64,000 nucleotides of DNA from Geothermobacter hydrogeniphilus (GTDB taxonomy: Bacteria > Desulfobacterota > Desulfuromonadia > Desulfuromonadales > Geothermobacteraceae). The stretch covers positions 62,001-126,000 of the forward strand of contig NZ_NAAD01000014.1 in NCBI RefSeq assembly GCF_002093115.1. The letters are read 5' to 3'. Of this stretch, positions 8,980 through 17,829 are shown piece after piece; the stretch's first letter is position 1, and the number at the start of each line of letters is the position of its first letter. Under the pieces are notes generated by a model. The model did not search any database. It was given only the letters and a program-made list of their open reading frames with translations, and had not been told where the DNA came from. Position numbers and translations under genes: made by a program.

Positions 8980-9966
8980 ATGCCCCAGACGTCAATGATC
9001 ATAAGTTCACTGTCCAGTTCCCGGGATTACCTGCTGCGCCTGGTCGACTGCACCCGGATTTTCTCCCGCATCCTCTGCGTCCGCAACAATCAGGAAGCTG
9101 TCGAGCTGTTGCAGACCGAGGAGATCGACACCATTTTTCTTGACTGGCAGCCGCCCGAAGTGGAGCAATTGAACAGCCTGGCCGAGGTTCTTGGCGACCG
9201 CGAAGAGTGGTGCGACATCCCGTTGCTCCTGTTCACTCCGGACCCGCAGCGGGATGCGGAAATTCTTGCCCTGCAGAAAGGGGCCGGCGACTGTTTCGAC
9301 TACGGAATCACCGCCCGCGAACTGGGCGCACGGCTGCACCATCACCTGGCGCACAAGCGACGCACCGATGAGCTGCGGGCGGAGAACTGTCAACTGGCCA
9401 AACTCGCCATCAGCGACCGGCTGACCGGACTGTACAACCGTTCCTATTTTGATGTCGTGCTGGAATTCGAGGCGGCACGCTGCCAGCGACATGGCTCGGT
9501 GCTGTCACTGCTGATCATTACCATCGACAGTTTCAACTGGCTGGAAAACAATTTCGGCCATCGCGTCAGCGACAGCCTGTTGCGTCTGACCGGGGATGTC
9601 ATCCAGGTCACGGCGCGAAAAAGCGACATCCCCTGCCGCTTCAACCACCAGGACTTTGCCATTATTCTGCCGGACACTCCGACCCCTGACGCCTTCCTGC
9701 TGGCCGAACGCATCCGCCGGGAGATCATGATCAACGGGCCGAAAAAACCGTTGAGCCACTTCACCCTTTCCCTGAGCATGGGCATCAGCGGTCATGCCGG
9801 CAACGGGATCATCGACCCGCGCAACCTGGTCGATGAAGCCTATTGCGCCGTGGAAACCGGCCGCCGGCACGGTGCCGGACGGACCGAAATTTTCCATCAT
9901 GATCCGCAGATCCTGGCCCGCAACGGCCACAGACTCGACATCGAGCATCCGCAGGGACATGCGTAG
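8980..9966 (+). CDS. receiver-like domain plus degenerate GGDEF protein
   Basis: 328 residues from the ATG at 8980; an upstream TTG is less likely. The N-terminal 120 residues resemble a receiver domain with an Asp in IFLDWQPPE. The rest is a GGDEF fold (SDRLTGLYNRSYFD, then the signature region). The signature GG(D/E)EF is replaced by NHQDF in RFNHQDF, which should abolish diguanylate cyclase activity. The allosteric I-site RxxD survives as RKSD five residues before it. This suggests a c-di-GMP receptor rather than a synthase. The gene is convergent with an MshEN-domain gene, another likely c-di-GMP binder. Confidence 0.85.
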   Translation: MPQTSMIISSLSSSRDYLLRLVDCTRIFSRILCVRNNQEAVELLQTEEIDTIFLDWQPPEVEQLNSLAEVLGDREEWCDIPLLLFTPDPQRDAEILALQKGAGDCFDYGITARELGARLHHHLAHKRRTDELRAENCQLAKLAISDRLTGLYNRSYFDVVLEFEAARCQRHGSVLSLLIITIDSFNWLENNFGHRVSDSLLRLTGDVIQVTARKSDIPCRFNHQDFAIILPDTPTPDAFLLAERIRREIMINGPKKPLSHFTLSLSMGISGHAGNGIIDPRNLVDEAYCAVETGRRHGAGRTEIFHHDPQILARNGHRLDIEHPQGHA

Positions 9967-9986
9967 AGCAAGCGGAACGTAAGACG

Positions 9987-11060
9987 TCAAGTCATGAGGA
10001 TCTTTTCGCGACGGATCAGGATCTCGAACGCCAGGCTCATCTTGCGCACCAGGCGATTGAGATCGGCCATCCGTTCACCGAGGCTGCCCTCCCCACCGGC
10101 GACGTAAAGAACATTGACGGTCCGCCGCGCCAGTTTGACCGGCAGCAGCAGCACCGAGGTCGGCTTCTCACCGCCCAGCGCCTTGATTAAACGACCGTTC
10201 TGCCCCCGATTGGGAAGTCCGCCGAGATAGGGGCTGCCTTCCTCGATCACGGTCCTGACCACCGAAGCCTTGGTCAGGTCGATACTGAACTGGGGAAAAT
10301 CATCGAGGTTTTTCTGCCCGGCAACCGCTTTCCAACCGTCAGCCTTGTCTTCACGCAGGACGAACAGCGCGGCGTGACTGAATTCCTGGCCGAGATAACG
10401 GATCATCACCTCGCCGATCTCTTCGCGGGAGGTTGCCGAAGCGAGCCCTTCGGCAACCGACTCCATAGTTTCGGGAACAGCCTCGACCGGCGGTTCCTCT
10501 TCAACAACGACGGCCTCTTCGAGCTTTTCCTCGTCGATGTCCTCATGAGCCTGCTGAACCGCCTCGGCCTCGGCCGCGGTTCCTTTCCATTCACCGATAC
10601 GAGCGATGATATTCTGGTACCGTTCCTCGATTTCGTAATCGTAATAGCGTCCGAGAGCCTGCAGCAGCCGGACCTCGGGGGCGATCAGCGGTTTGACAAT
10701 GAAATCGGTGATGAAGGCGATCTCGTCAATGGCGCGCAGGTCGGCCGGGTCGGCCATCGCCAGACTGAGACGTTTTTTTTCAAACTTGATCGGCACAACC
10801 TTGTACTTCAGCGCCAGCCCCCGCGGCACCTTTTGGATCACGTCAGCCGGGACATTCTGCAACTGATCCGGATGGACGTAGGGCACCGCGAGCTTTCTGC
10901 TCAAAAAACGGGCCAGGGTTTCTTCTTCGATCAGCCCCAGTTCGATCAGGCTGGTGCCGATCTTGCCGCCGTAGACGACCCGGTTGAGCAATGCCTCGTC
11001 AAACTGCTCACGGGTGATCAGTTCCGCTTCCCTGAGCATTTCCAGCAGTGTCACAGCCAT
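9987..11060 (-). CDS. MshEN (GspE/PilB N-terminal) domain protein
   Basis: 357 residues with a GGGAGGG ribosome site before the ATG. Residues 1-150 match the N-terminal domain of type II secretion/type IV pilus ATPases (GGKIGTSLIELGLIEEETLA ... VPYVHPDQLQNVP ... RLSLAMADPADLRAID), a domain known in MshE to bind c-di-GMP. There is no ATPase domain. An acidic linker (about 165-205) leads to a C-terminal region, possibly GAF-like (EEIGEVMIRYLGQEFSHAALFVLRED). It may be a stand-alone c-di-GMP responsive adaptor. Confidence 0.8.
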   Translation of the reverse strand: MAVTLLEMLREAELITREQFDEALLNRVVYGGKIGTSLIELGLIEEETLARFLSRKLAVPYVHPDQLQNVPADVIQKVPRGLALKYKVVPIKFEKKRLSLAMADPADLRAIDEIAFITDFIVKPLIAPEVRLLQALGRYYDYEIEERYQNIIARIGEWKGTAAEAEAVQQAHEDIDEEKLEEAVVVEEEPPVEAVPETMESVAEGLASATSREEIGEVMIRYLGQEFSHAALFVLREDKADGWKAVAGQKNLDDFPQFSIDLTKASVVRTVIEEGSPYLGGLPNRGQNGRLIKALGGEKPTSVLLLPVKLARRTVNVLYVAGGEGSLGERMADLNRLVRKMSLAFEILIRREKILMT

Positions 11061-11209
11061 CTTTTCCCTCCCTGAGAAAATACAATTGTTTCAGCTTAAC
11101 CTGCTTTTCCCTCTCTGCCAATAAAAAACGTTGCAATAATCACAGGTTATCGTAGAGTACAGAGAAGACAAAAAGAGCAGGCGCCGACAAGGAACGGGGC
11201 AGGTGGCAC

Positions 11210-11275
11210 ATCAAGGCGCTGCCCAATGAGCGCGGCAGCTACGTCGCACAAGCGAAGCGGGACAGCAACACAGAG
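11210..11275. repeat. short hairpin repeat (GCGGCAGCTACGTCGC unit)
   Basis: CATCAAGGCGCTGCCCAATG followed by GAGCGCGGCAGCTACGTCGCACAAGCGAAG matches the unit at 7725-7790, with differences. It lies between the MshEN gene and the second MITE. Confidence 0.55.
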
Positions 11276-11304
11276 TTGAGAAAAAACCGGCGTCCTCATA
11301 CACA

Positions 11305-11466
11305 CCTGAATCAGTGGGTCCCTTGTTGGCGGACAGCACCAGTCATTGATCTGCCTGAGCTTCCCAAAAATCACCAGCGAACCTATGGGTGCGCTTCAGA
11401 TTTTTGCAAAGCTCATTCAGACCAAGCACTTGCACTCTCCATCCAACAGGAACTCACTGATTCAGG
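11305..11466. mobile_element. 162-bp MITE (CCTGAATC family), copy 2, with target duplication
   Basis: Ends are CCTGAATCAGTGGG and CTCACTGATTCAGG, length 162 bp. ACACA lies directly on both sides (11300-11304 and 11467-11471), a perfect 5-bp target-site duplication. The interior is closely similar to copy 1, including 'AATCACCAGCGAACCTATGG'. Confidence 0.9.
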
Positions 11467-11470
11467 ACAC

Positions 11471-11548
11471 AAAAAAGACGCGCCAATCAGGAGGAATCGA
11501 CGCGTCAAGAGGTTGTTGCAGTGAGCAAGACTGGTACTCACGTTGGTT
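11471..11548 (-). ncRNA. weak candidate small RNA with CCUCC loop
   Basis: Minus strand: TTGAAA, 16-base spacer and TAAAGT (about 11571-11544) could start a transcript of about 75 bases. It would end in GACGCG ... CGCGTC (11506-11477) followed by six U. The terminator loop exposes TTCCTCCTGA, an anti-Shine-Dalgarno-like loop seen in some regulatory RNAs. The stem is only six pairs and the loop is long, so support is modest. Confidence 0.25.
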
Positions 11549-11603
11549 GTTTAAACTTTATCAAGGCGGTCTTTTTTTTCAACTGCCAACCCGAATTTAT
11601 TCT

Positions 11604-12527
11604 GTGTCAAACGAATTTGCACTTCTCATTTCCAATCTGCAATCCCGTCCGGCGGATGACGCAACGGCGGCAAAGCGCCTCATGCACGGCCGGGGCGGGA
11701 CGTTTCCCGGCCTGGAGCATCTGGTTCTCGACTGGTATCCACCGTTGCTGCACCTGATCTGCTACCGCCCGCCGGCAGAGGGTCTCCCCGACCAGCTGGC
11801 GACCTGGCTGGCGGAGCGGCTCGATCCGCAACCACGCGGTCTGGTCCTGCAGCGCCGCGACCTGCCCGGCGCCCCGCAGAACCTGGTCTGGGGCAGGATG
11901 TCGGAGCATTCTTTTGCCATCGAGGACGGACTCCGCTACCAGCTGCACTTCGACCGCGGGCAGAACATCGGCTTCTTCCCCGACATGGCGGTCGGTCGCA
12001 GGCTGGTCCGCAAACGGGCCGCCGGCCGACGGATCCTGAACCTGTTCGCATATACCTGCTCCTTCTCGGTCGCCGCCCTGGCCGGCGGCGCCGCACAGGT
12101 CATCAACCTGGACATGAGCCGAAACGCCCTCGACTGGGGGCGCCGCAACCACCAGCTGAACAATCTCGACCCGCGCCGGGCCGGTTTTCTCGCCCATGAC
12201 CTGTTCAAATCCTTCGGCAAGCTGCGCCGGCTCGGCCCCTTCGATCTGGTCATCGCCGACCCGCCCGACACCCAGGGCAACAGCTTTGTACCGGAACGGG
12301 ACTGGCCGCGACTGCTGAGGCGGCTGCCGGAGTTGCTTGCCCCCGGCGGGGAACTGCTCGCCTGCATGGCCGTGCCCCGCCTCGGCCGCAGCTTCCTCGC
12401 CGCCACCATCGCCGAACACGCTCCTTTTCTGGCGCTGATTGAAACTCTGCGGGCCGGAGAGGACTTCCCGGAGGCCGACCCCGACAAGGGTCTGCACCTG
12501 CTGCGCTGCCGCCTTCCCGGTCCCTGA
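11604..12527 (+). CDS. class I SAM-dependent methyltransferase, RlmI-like
   Basis: About 307 residues if the GTG at 11604 is used; the ATG at 11682 is the alternative. The longer in-frame reading back to 11346 lies in the MITE and is not credible. The core has the SAM-binding motif RILNLFAYTCSFSVAALAGGA, the acidic motif INLDMSR and the catalytic-region motif VIADPPDTQG, as in RlmI/RlmK-type 23S rRNA cytosine methyltransferases. The N-terminal PUA domain of RlmI is not obvious. Substrate is inferred only from the family. Confidence 0.75.
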   Translation: MSNEFALLISNLQSRPADDATAAKRLMHGRGGTFPGLEHLVLDWYPPLLHLICYRPPAEGLPDQLATWLAERLDPQPRGLVLQRRDLPGAPQNLVWGRMSEHSFAIEDGLRYQLHFDRGQNIGFFPDMAVGRRLVRKRAAGRRILNLFAYTCSFSVAALAGGAAQVINLDMSRNALDWGRRNHQLNNLDPRRAGFLAHDLFKSFGKLRRLGPFDLVIADPPDTQGNSFVPERDWPRLLRRLPELLAPGGELLACMAVPRLGRSFLAATIAEHAPFLALIETLRAGEDFPEADPDKGLHLLRCRLPGP

Positions 12528-12624
12528 TCTCAGCAGAGAGACAAAAGTCGAGGGACGGGTGATGGGTGTCGCAGCCTCCAGCCCTTCGCCTTTAGCCCTT
12601 CGCCCCGCCTCCTTGCTGTTTCCC

Positions 12625-12652
12625 TTGCCTTTTCCCGCCGGGAGACTACAAT
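12625..12652 (+). promoter_or_regulatory. sigma-70-like promoter of threonine aldolase gene
   Basis: TTGCCT (12625-12630), 16-base spacer, TACAAT (12647-12652), 40 bases before the ATG at 12692. Confidence 0.45.
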
Positions 12653-12691
12653 CGGTTCCTGCACAATCTTTTTATTCCAGAAGGAGTCACC

Positions 12692-13756
12692 ATGAAACTC
12701 GTCCATCCCGACCCCGAGCTGAAAAACCAGTTTGCCAGTGACAACTACGCGCCGATCTGCCCGGAAGCCATGGCGGCGATGCAGGCGGTCAACCAGGGAC
12801 ATGTCAACTCCTACGGCAATGACCCCTGGACCTCCCGTGCCTGCAACCTGCTGCGAGAGTTTTTTGAAACCGACTGCCAGGTCTTCTTCGTCTTCAACGG
12901 CACCGCGGCCAACTCCCTGGCTCTGGCCTCTCTCTGCCAGAGCTATCACAGCATTGTCTGCCACGAACTGGCGCACATTGAAACCGACGAGTGCGGAGCG
13001 CCGGAATTCTTCTCCAACGGCACCAAAATCCTGCTCGCCACCGGCAACGGCGGCAAGGTCGACCCGGACCAGGTCGAGTACCTGGTCACCCGGCGCAGCG
13101 ATATCCATTATCCGAAGCCGAAAGTACTCAGCCTCACCCAGTCGACCGAACTCGGCACTGTCTACACCCCGGATGAGCTGCAGGCCCTGCGCGACTGCGC
13201 CGAAAAGCACAACCTGCGGCTGCACATGGACGGCGCCCGCTTCGCCAACGCCCTGGCCGGACGTGATCTGCATCCCGCCGAACTGACCTGGAAGGCCGGT
13301 ATCGACGTGCTGACCTTCGGCGGCACCAAGGTGGGGATGGCGGTCGGCGAAGCGGTGATCTTTTTCAACCGGGAACTGGCGGCGGAATTCGACTACCGCT
13401 GCAAGCAGGCCGGCCAGCTGGCCTCGAAAATGCGCTACCTCTCCGCCCCCTGGATCAGCCTGCTGCAGGATGGGGTCCTGGTGCGCCACGCCCGCCATGC
13501 CAACGCCATGGCGACCCGGCTGGGCGACGAACTGCAGGCCCTGCCCGGGGTCGAGGTGGTCCATCCGGTCGAGGCCAACGCGGTTTTCGTCCGCTTCCCG
13601 CAGGGAGTGATCGAAACCCTGCAGGCCGACGGCTGGTATTTCTATACCTTCATCGGCAGCGGTGAAGCGCGGCTGATGTGTTCCTGGAATACCCGGGAAG
13701 AGGATGTCAGCCAGCTGATCTCCGCGGTGCGGGCCGCCCTGCCGGAAACGGGATGA
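12692..13756 (+). CDS. ltaE: low-specificity L-threonine aldolase
   Basis: 354 residues, PLP-dependent beta-eliminating lyase family, cleaving L-threonine/allo-threonine to glycine and acetaldehyde in the cytoplasm. The ribosome site is AGAAGGAG before the ATG. Motifs include FASDNYAPICPEAM near the N-terminus, HMDGARFANAL and the PLP-binding Lys in TFGGTKVGMAVG. The next gene begins 13 bases after the stop but has an unrelated function. Confidence 0.88.
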   Translation: MKLVHPDPELKNQFASDNYAPICPEAMAAMQAVNQGHVNSYGNDPWTSRACNLLREFFETDCQVFFVFNGTAANSLALASLCQSYHSIVCHELAHIETDECGAPEFFSNGTKILLATGNGGKVDPDQVEYLVTRRSDIHYPKPKVLSLTQSTELGTVYTPDELQALRDCAEKHNLRLHMDGARFANALAGRDLHPAELTWKAGIDVLTFGGTKVGMAVGEAVIFFNRELAAEFDYRCKQAGQLASKMRYLSAPWISLLQDGVLVRHARHANAMATRLGDELQALPGVEVVHPVEANAVFVRFPQGVIETLQADGWYFYTFIGSGEARLMCSWNTREEDVSQLISAVRAALPETG

Positions 13757-13769
13757 CAACCGCAGATCG

Positions 13770-14606
13770 ATGACCGCCCCCGCCTCGCTCTATGCCCCCC
13801 GGCCCTGCCGGCTGCTGGAAACCAGCGATCTGACTCCGCAGGAGAAGCTGTTCCGACTGCAGCTCGCGGATGGGACTTCCCCGGGGCACCAGCCCGGTCA
13901 GTTCATCCAGCTGTCGCTGCCCGGACTGACCGAGGCGCCGATCTCCATCGCCAGTTCACCGACCCGCGGCCCCGTCTTCGAACTCGGTGTGCGCCGCGCC
14001 GGGCGGCTCACCTCAGCCCTGCACCAGCTTGCTCCCGGCACCACGATCGGCATCCGCGGCCCCTTCGGCCGCCCCTTCCAGCTCGACGCTCTGCGTGGCG
14101 GGCCATTGCTGCTGATCGCCGGCGGCTGCGGCCTGGCGCCGCTGCGCTCGCTGATCCAGTACTGCCAGGACCGACCGGAAGAATTCGGCGCGGTCCATAT
14201 TCTCTACGGTGCCCGCTCTCCCGACGATCTGATGTTCAAGGACGACCTGGCCGCCTGGCAACACAGTGACCGGTTCGACTGCCGCACCACCGTCGACCGG
14301 ACCCCGGCCGCGTCCTGTTACGACGGCGACACCGGACTGCTTCCCGAACTGCTGTCACGACTCGATTTCGACCCGACCGACTGCCGGGCGGTGCTGGTCG
14401 GCCCGCCGCCAATGTACCGTCCGGTCATTGCCGAACTGCGCCGACTCGGCCTCGACGGCGACCGGCGGATCATGCTCTCCCTCGAACGGCAGATGCGCTG
14501 CGGAGTCGGCAAATGCGGCCACTGCAGCATCGAGCACCTCTATTGCTGCAGCGACGGGCCGGTCTTCTGGCTGGAAGAGGTGGAAAATTTGCGGGGCGCC
14601 CTGTGA
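13770..14606 (+). CDS. FAD/NAD(P)-binding electron-transfer subunit (HydG/AsrB-like)
   Basis: 278 residues. The order is a ferredoxin-reductase-type FAD domain (PGQFIQLSLPG ... EAPISIASSP), an NAD(P)-binding domain (LLIAGGCGLAPLRSLIQ ... VLVGPPPMYRP) and a C-terminal 2Fe-2S Cys motif (MRCGVGKCGHCSI ... YCCSDGPVF). This is the architecture of the gamma subunit of cytoplasmic sulfhydrogenases and of anaerobic sulfite reductase B. It overlaps the downstream formate dehydrogenase gene by four bases (GTGA). It probably passes electrons between the formate dehydrogenase and NAD(P)H or ferredoxin. Confidence 0.85.
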   Translation: MTAPASLYAPRPCRLLETSDLTPQEKLFRLQLADGTSPGHQPGQFIQLSLPGLTEAPISIASSPTRGPVFELGVRRAGRLTSALHQLAPGTTIGIRGPFGRPFQLDALRGGPLLLIAGGCGLAPLRSLIQYCQDRPEEFGAVHILYGARSPDDLMFKDDLAAWQHSDRFDCRTTVDRTPAASCYDGDTGLLPELLSRLDFDPTDCRAVLVGPPPMYRPVIAELRRLGLDGDRRIMLSLERQMRCGVGKCGHCSIEHLYCCSDGPVFWLEEVENLRGAL

Positions 14607-16633
14607 AAACCACCCTGACCACCTGCCCCTGGTGCGGCACCGGCTGCAATTTTCATCTGTTCACTGACGAACGGGGACGGCTGAGCGGTGTCGAACCGGC
14701 CGCCGGCCATCCGGTCAGCCGGGGACAGCTCTGCCTCAAGGGCTGGAACGCCCACGCCTTCGTCAACCACCCGGAGCGACTGACCGTGCCGCTGTACCGC
14801 CGACAGGGGAAGCTGGTCCCCTGCGACTGGAACAGCGCCCTCGACCTGCTGCACGAAAGGCTGAGCGCCATCGCCGAACGGCACGGTTCCGACAGCCTGA
14901 TGTTCCTCGCCTCGGCCAAGGCCTCCAACGAGGAAAACTTTCTGCTGATGAAGCTGGCCCGGGCCGGCTTCGGCACCAACAACATCGATCACTGCGCCCG
15001 ACTCTGCCATTCCTCGACCGTCTTCGGCCTGGCGGAGACCCTCGGCTCGGGGGCGATGACCAACAGCCTCGACTGCTTCGAGCAGACCGATCTGATGCTG
15101 GTGATCGGCTCCAACACCACCGAACAGCACCCGCTGATCGGCAGCCGAATCCTGCAGGCGAAACAGTGCGGCGCGGATCTGATCGTCATCGACAGCCGGA
15201 CCATCCGCCTGGCCCGGCACGCCGACCTGCACCTGCGGCCGCGAAACGGTACCGATGTCGCCCTGCTTTGCGGCATCATGCGGCAGATCCTCGCCGACGG
15301 CCTGGAAGACCGCGACTTCATTGCCGCCCGTTGTGAAAACTTCGCCGCCTTCGAAACCTCGCTGCGGGACTGCACTCCGGAGCGGGTGGCGGCCATCACC
15401 GGGGTGCCGAAAGAACAGCTGGTCGCGGCCGCGCGCCGTTTCGCCCGCGCGGACAAAGCAATGATCGTCTTCGCCATGGGCATCACCCAGCACAGCCACG
15501 GAGTCGACAACGTCCGGGCTCTCTCCAACCTCGCCCTGCTGACCGGCAACCTCGGCCGCCCCGGTACCGGCATCAATCCCCTGCGTGGCCAGAACAATGT
15601 CCAGGGGGCCTGCGACATGGGCGCCCTGCCCGATGTCTACAGCGGCTACCAGAAAGTGAGCGACCCGGCGGCGCGGAAGAAATTCGCGATCGCCTGGGGC
15701 GTGGATCTGCCGGAACAACCCGGACTGATGGCCACCCACGCCATGGAGGCCGCCGCGGAGGGCCGGATTCGCGGCATGCTGATCATGGGAGAGAACCCAC
15801 TGCTTTCCGAGGCGAACCAGGGCCTGGTCCGTCAGGCGCTGCAGAAACTGGAGTTTCTCGCCGTGATCGATATCTTCCCCACCGAAACCGCGCAACTGGC
15901 CGACCTGGTGCTGCCGGCAGCCTGCTACGCCGAGCGGGACGGCAGCTACACCTCCACTGAGCGCCGGGTGCAGCGCGGCCGCAAGGCGGTCGAACCGCCG
16001 GGCGAAGCCAGGGCCGACTGGCAGATCCTCCGCGCCCTGCTGGGGCGCTGCGGCCTGCCGGCCGACGACAGCGGACCGGAGCAGATCATGAATGAGATCA
16101 GCGCGCTGACCCCGAGCTACGCCGGCATCAGCTATCCCCGACTGGAGGGATCCGGGCTGCAATGGCCCTGCCCGGAGGCAGAGCATCCCGGCACCCCGAT
16201 CCTGCATGTCGAGAGCTGCAGCCGCGGCAAGGCCCGCTTCAGCCCGGTGACCTACCGGCCTTCAGCCGAGGTGCCGGACACCGACTACCCTTTCCTGCTC
16301 AACACCGGCCGCACCGGAGTCCACTGGCACACCGGCAGCATGACCCGCCGCAGCCACCTGCTCGACCGCGAGGAGCGCGAGCCCTATGTTGAGATCCATC
16401 CGCAGGATGCCGCCCGCCATCAGCTGAAAGAGCGTCAACCCCTGCAGATAAGCAGTCGCCGAGGCAGCATCGAGGCGCTGGCCAGAATCACCGACCGGGT
16501 TCCGGCGGGTCAGCTGTTCATCCCCTTCCACTTCGTCGAGGGTGCCGCCAACGCCCTGACCAACAACGCTCTCGATCCGGAATCGGGCATCCCCGAGTTC
16601 AAGGTCTGCGCCGTGAGGCTGCAGCCATGCTGA
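14603..16633 (+). CDS. fdhA: molybdopterin formate dehydrogenase catalytic subunit
   Basis: 676 residues from the GTG at 14603, which overlaps the preceding stop (GTGA). Longer upstream readings lie over the previous gene and are rejected. The N-terminal CPWCGTGCNF starts the 4Fe-4S site, and bis-MGD-binding regions follow (NPLRGQNNVQGACDMG, MGENPLLSE, LNTGRTGVHWHTGSMTRRS). The metal ligand is Cys in ARLCHSS, where many relatives have selenocysteine. It oxidises formate to CO2 or the reverse. The unit with HydG- and HydB-like partners looks soluble and NAD(P)- or ferredoxin-linked, with no signal peptide. Confidence 0.88.
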   Translation: MKTTLTTCPWCGTGCNFHLFTDERGRLSGVEPAAGHPVSRGQLCLKGWNAHAFVNHPERLTVPLYRRQGKLVPCDWNSALDLLHERLSAIAERHGSDSLMFLASAKASNEENFLLMKLARAGFGTNNIDHCARLCHSSTVFGLAETLGSGAMTNSLDCFEQTDLMLVIGSNTTEQHPLIGSRILQAKQCGADLIVIDSRTIRLARHADLHLRPRNGTDVALLCGIMRQILADGLEDRDFIAARCENFAAFETSLRDCTPERVAAITGVPKEQLVAAARRFARADKAMIVFAMGITQHSHGVDNVRALSNLALLTGNLGRPGTGINPLRGQNNVQGACDMGALPDVYSGYQKVSDPAARKKFAIAWGVDLPEQPGLMATHAMEAAAEGRIRGMLIMGENPLLSEANQGLVRQALQKLEFLAVIDIFPTETAQLADLVLPAACYAERDGSYTSTERRVQRGRKAVEPPGEARADWQILRALLGRCGLPADDSGPEQIMNEISALTPSYAGISYPRLEGSGLQWPCPEAEHPGTPILHVESCSRGKARFSPVTYRPSAEVPDTDYPFLLNTGRTGVHWHTGSMTRRSHLLDREEREPYVEIHPQDAARHQLKERQPLQISSRRGSIEALARITDRVPAGQLFIPFHFVEGAANALTNNALDPESGIPEFKVCAVRLQPC

Positions 16634-17640
16634 AACAACTGGCAGAAAAGGACTTGCTCCGTCTGCTGGAACGGATCGCCGCCCGCAGGCGGTTGCTGAC
16701 ACCGCAGCGGCAGAGTGACGGCAGCCAGCTGCTGCTCCCCTGGCCGGGCGGACTGCCGGAGCTGGCCGGGACCCCGCTGCAGCGCAAACCGACCGAGGTC
16801 TTCTTTCCCCAGCTCGAGCTGCTGATGGAGCTGGATAACAGCGGCGATGTCAGGCTGCCGGTGCCGGCGGACAAACCGGTCGCCCTGCTCGGCCTCGACC
16901 ACTTCGACCTGGCCGGGATCGCCTTTCTCGACCGCTTCTTCCTCAGCCGCCCGATCGACGACGCCTACCTGCGTCGCCGCCATGACGCCCTGCTGATCGG
17001 TCTGAGCGGACTGACCGGTCCCCAGGGGGCAACCCTCCCCCCGGCGGAGACCTGCGATCTGGAACTGATCATCGTCCCGGACAAACTGCTCGCCCGCCCC
17101 CACGCGAAGCCGGGCGAGGCACTGCTGGAAGGCTTCACCGCTGCCGATCCGGCGGCCCTGCGCACCATCGACCGAAGCCCCGCCGAACGACCCGCGACCC
17201 TGCTTGCGGCCGCCCGGCTGCTGCAGGAGGATCAGGTTCCCGAAGCGTTCTGGGAAGAAATCGCCGCCCGCTGCATCGCCTGCGGCGGCTGCAACTTCGC
17301 CTGTCCAACCTGCAGCTGCTTCGGCGTCCAGGACCGGACCTTCGGCAACCGGACCGAGCGCAGCCGGCTCTGGGATTCCTGCCAGCTCGACGCCTTCATG
17401 CGCGAGGCCGGCGGCCACAACCCCCTGGGAACCGAAACCCTGCGCACCCGCCGCCGCGTCTATCACAAGCTGGTCGCCGACCCGCTGCGCTGGGGTGAAC
17501 TCGGCTGTGTCGCCTGCGGCCGCTGCGACCGCGCCTGCCCGACCGGCATCGGCATACTCGCCCTGTGCGAGGAACTGGTACAGCGGTACGGACCCTCCTC
17601 AGTCCCCCCTGCTCCGCAGGAGGGATGCAAATCGACCTGA
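16627..17640 (+). CDS. 4Fe-4S dicluster electron-transfer subunit (HydB/AsrA-like)
   Basis: 337 residues, overlapping the formate dehydrogenase gene by seven bases. The C-terminal half has two ferredoxin-like cysteine sets (CIACGGCNFACPTCSC near residue 215 and CVACGRCDRACPTGIG near residue 300) and the family phrase LWDSCQLDAFMREAGGHNP. HydB-type subunits wire a catalytic subunit to a flavin subunit. With the two preceding genes it makes a three-subunit formate:acceptor oxidoreductase. The last residues (PQEGCKST) lead straight into a truncated MITE, so the C-terminus may have been altered. Confidence 0.83.
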   Translation: MLKQLAEKDLLRLLERIAARRRLLTPQRQSDGSQLLLPWPGGLPELAGTPLQRKPTEVFFPQLELLMELDNSGDVRLPVPADKPVALLGLDHFDLAGIAFLDRFFLSRPIDDAYLRRRHDALLIGLSGLTGPQGATLPPAETCDLELIIVPDKLLARPHAKPGEALLEGFTAADPAALRTIDRSPAERPATLLAAARLLQEDQVPEAFWEEIAARCIACGGCNFACPTCSCFGVQDRTFGNRTERSRLWDSCQLDAFMREAGGHNPLGTETLRTRRRVYHKLVADPLRWGELGCVACGRCDRACPTGIGILALCEELVQRYGPSSVPPAPQEGCKST

Positions 17641-17646
17641 TTCCCT

Positions 17647-17686
17647 CCTGAATCAGTGAGCCCCTTGTCGGCGGACAGCACAAATC
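17647..17686. mobile_element. truncated MITE (CCTGAATC family), left end only
   Basis: CCTGAATCAGTGAGCCCCTTG and the following GGCGGACAGCACAAATCA match the left 40 bases of the 162-bp element. The match then stops and no right end is found before gnfR. Confidence 0.75.
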
Positions 17687-17829
17687 AGCCGAGGTTCCCG
17701 GCAACACTCCAGAGCACAGCTCTGATTCTCCGCCACCGACTCCTCTTGCGACACGCCACCTCCCGCCTGTGCTGTAGCAGACAGGGCTTGGCATCCTGTA
17801 TGCACAACTGTTGTCGACAGGAGGTCACC

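Noticed and set aside
14540-16207. 555-codon minus-strand frame opposite the formate dehydrogenase
   Set aside because: Shadow of fdhA codon bias; no ribosome site or domain signature.
14603-16633. Selenocysteine formate dehydrogenase
   Set aside because: The active-site position is a TGC cysteine codon in ARLCHSS and there is no in-frame TGA.
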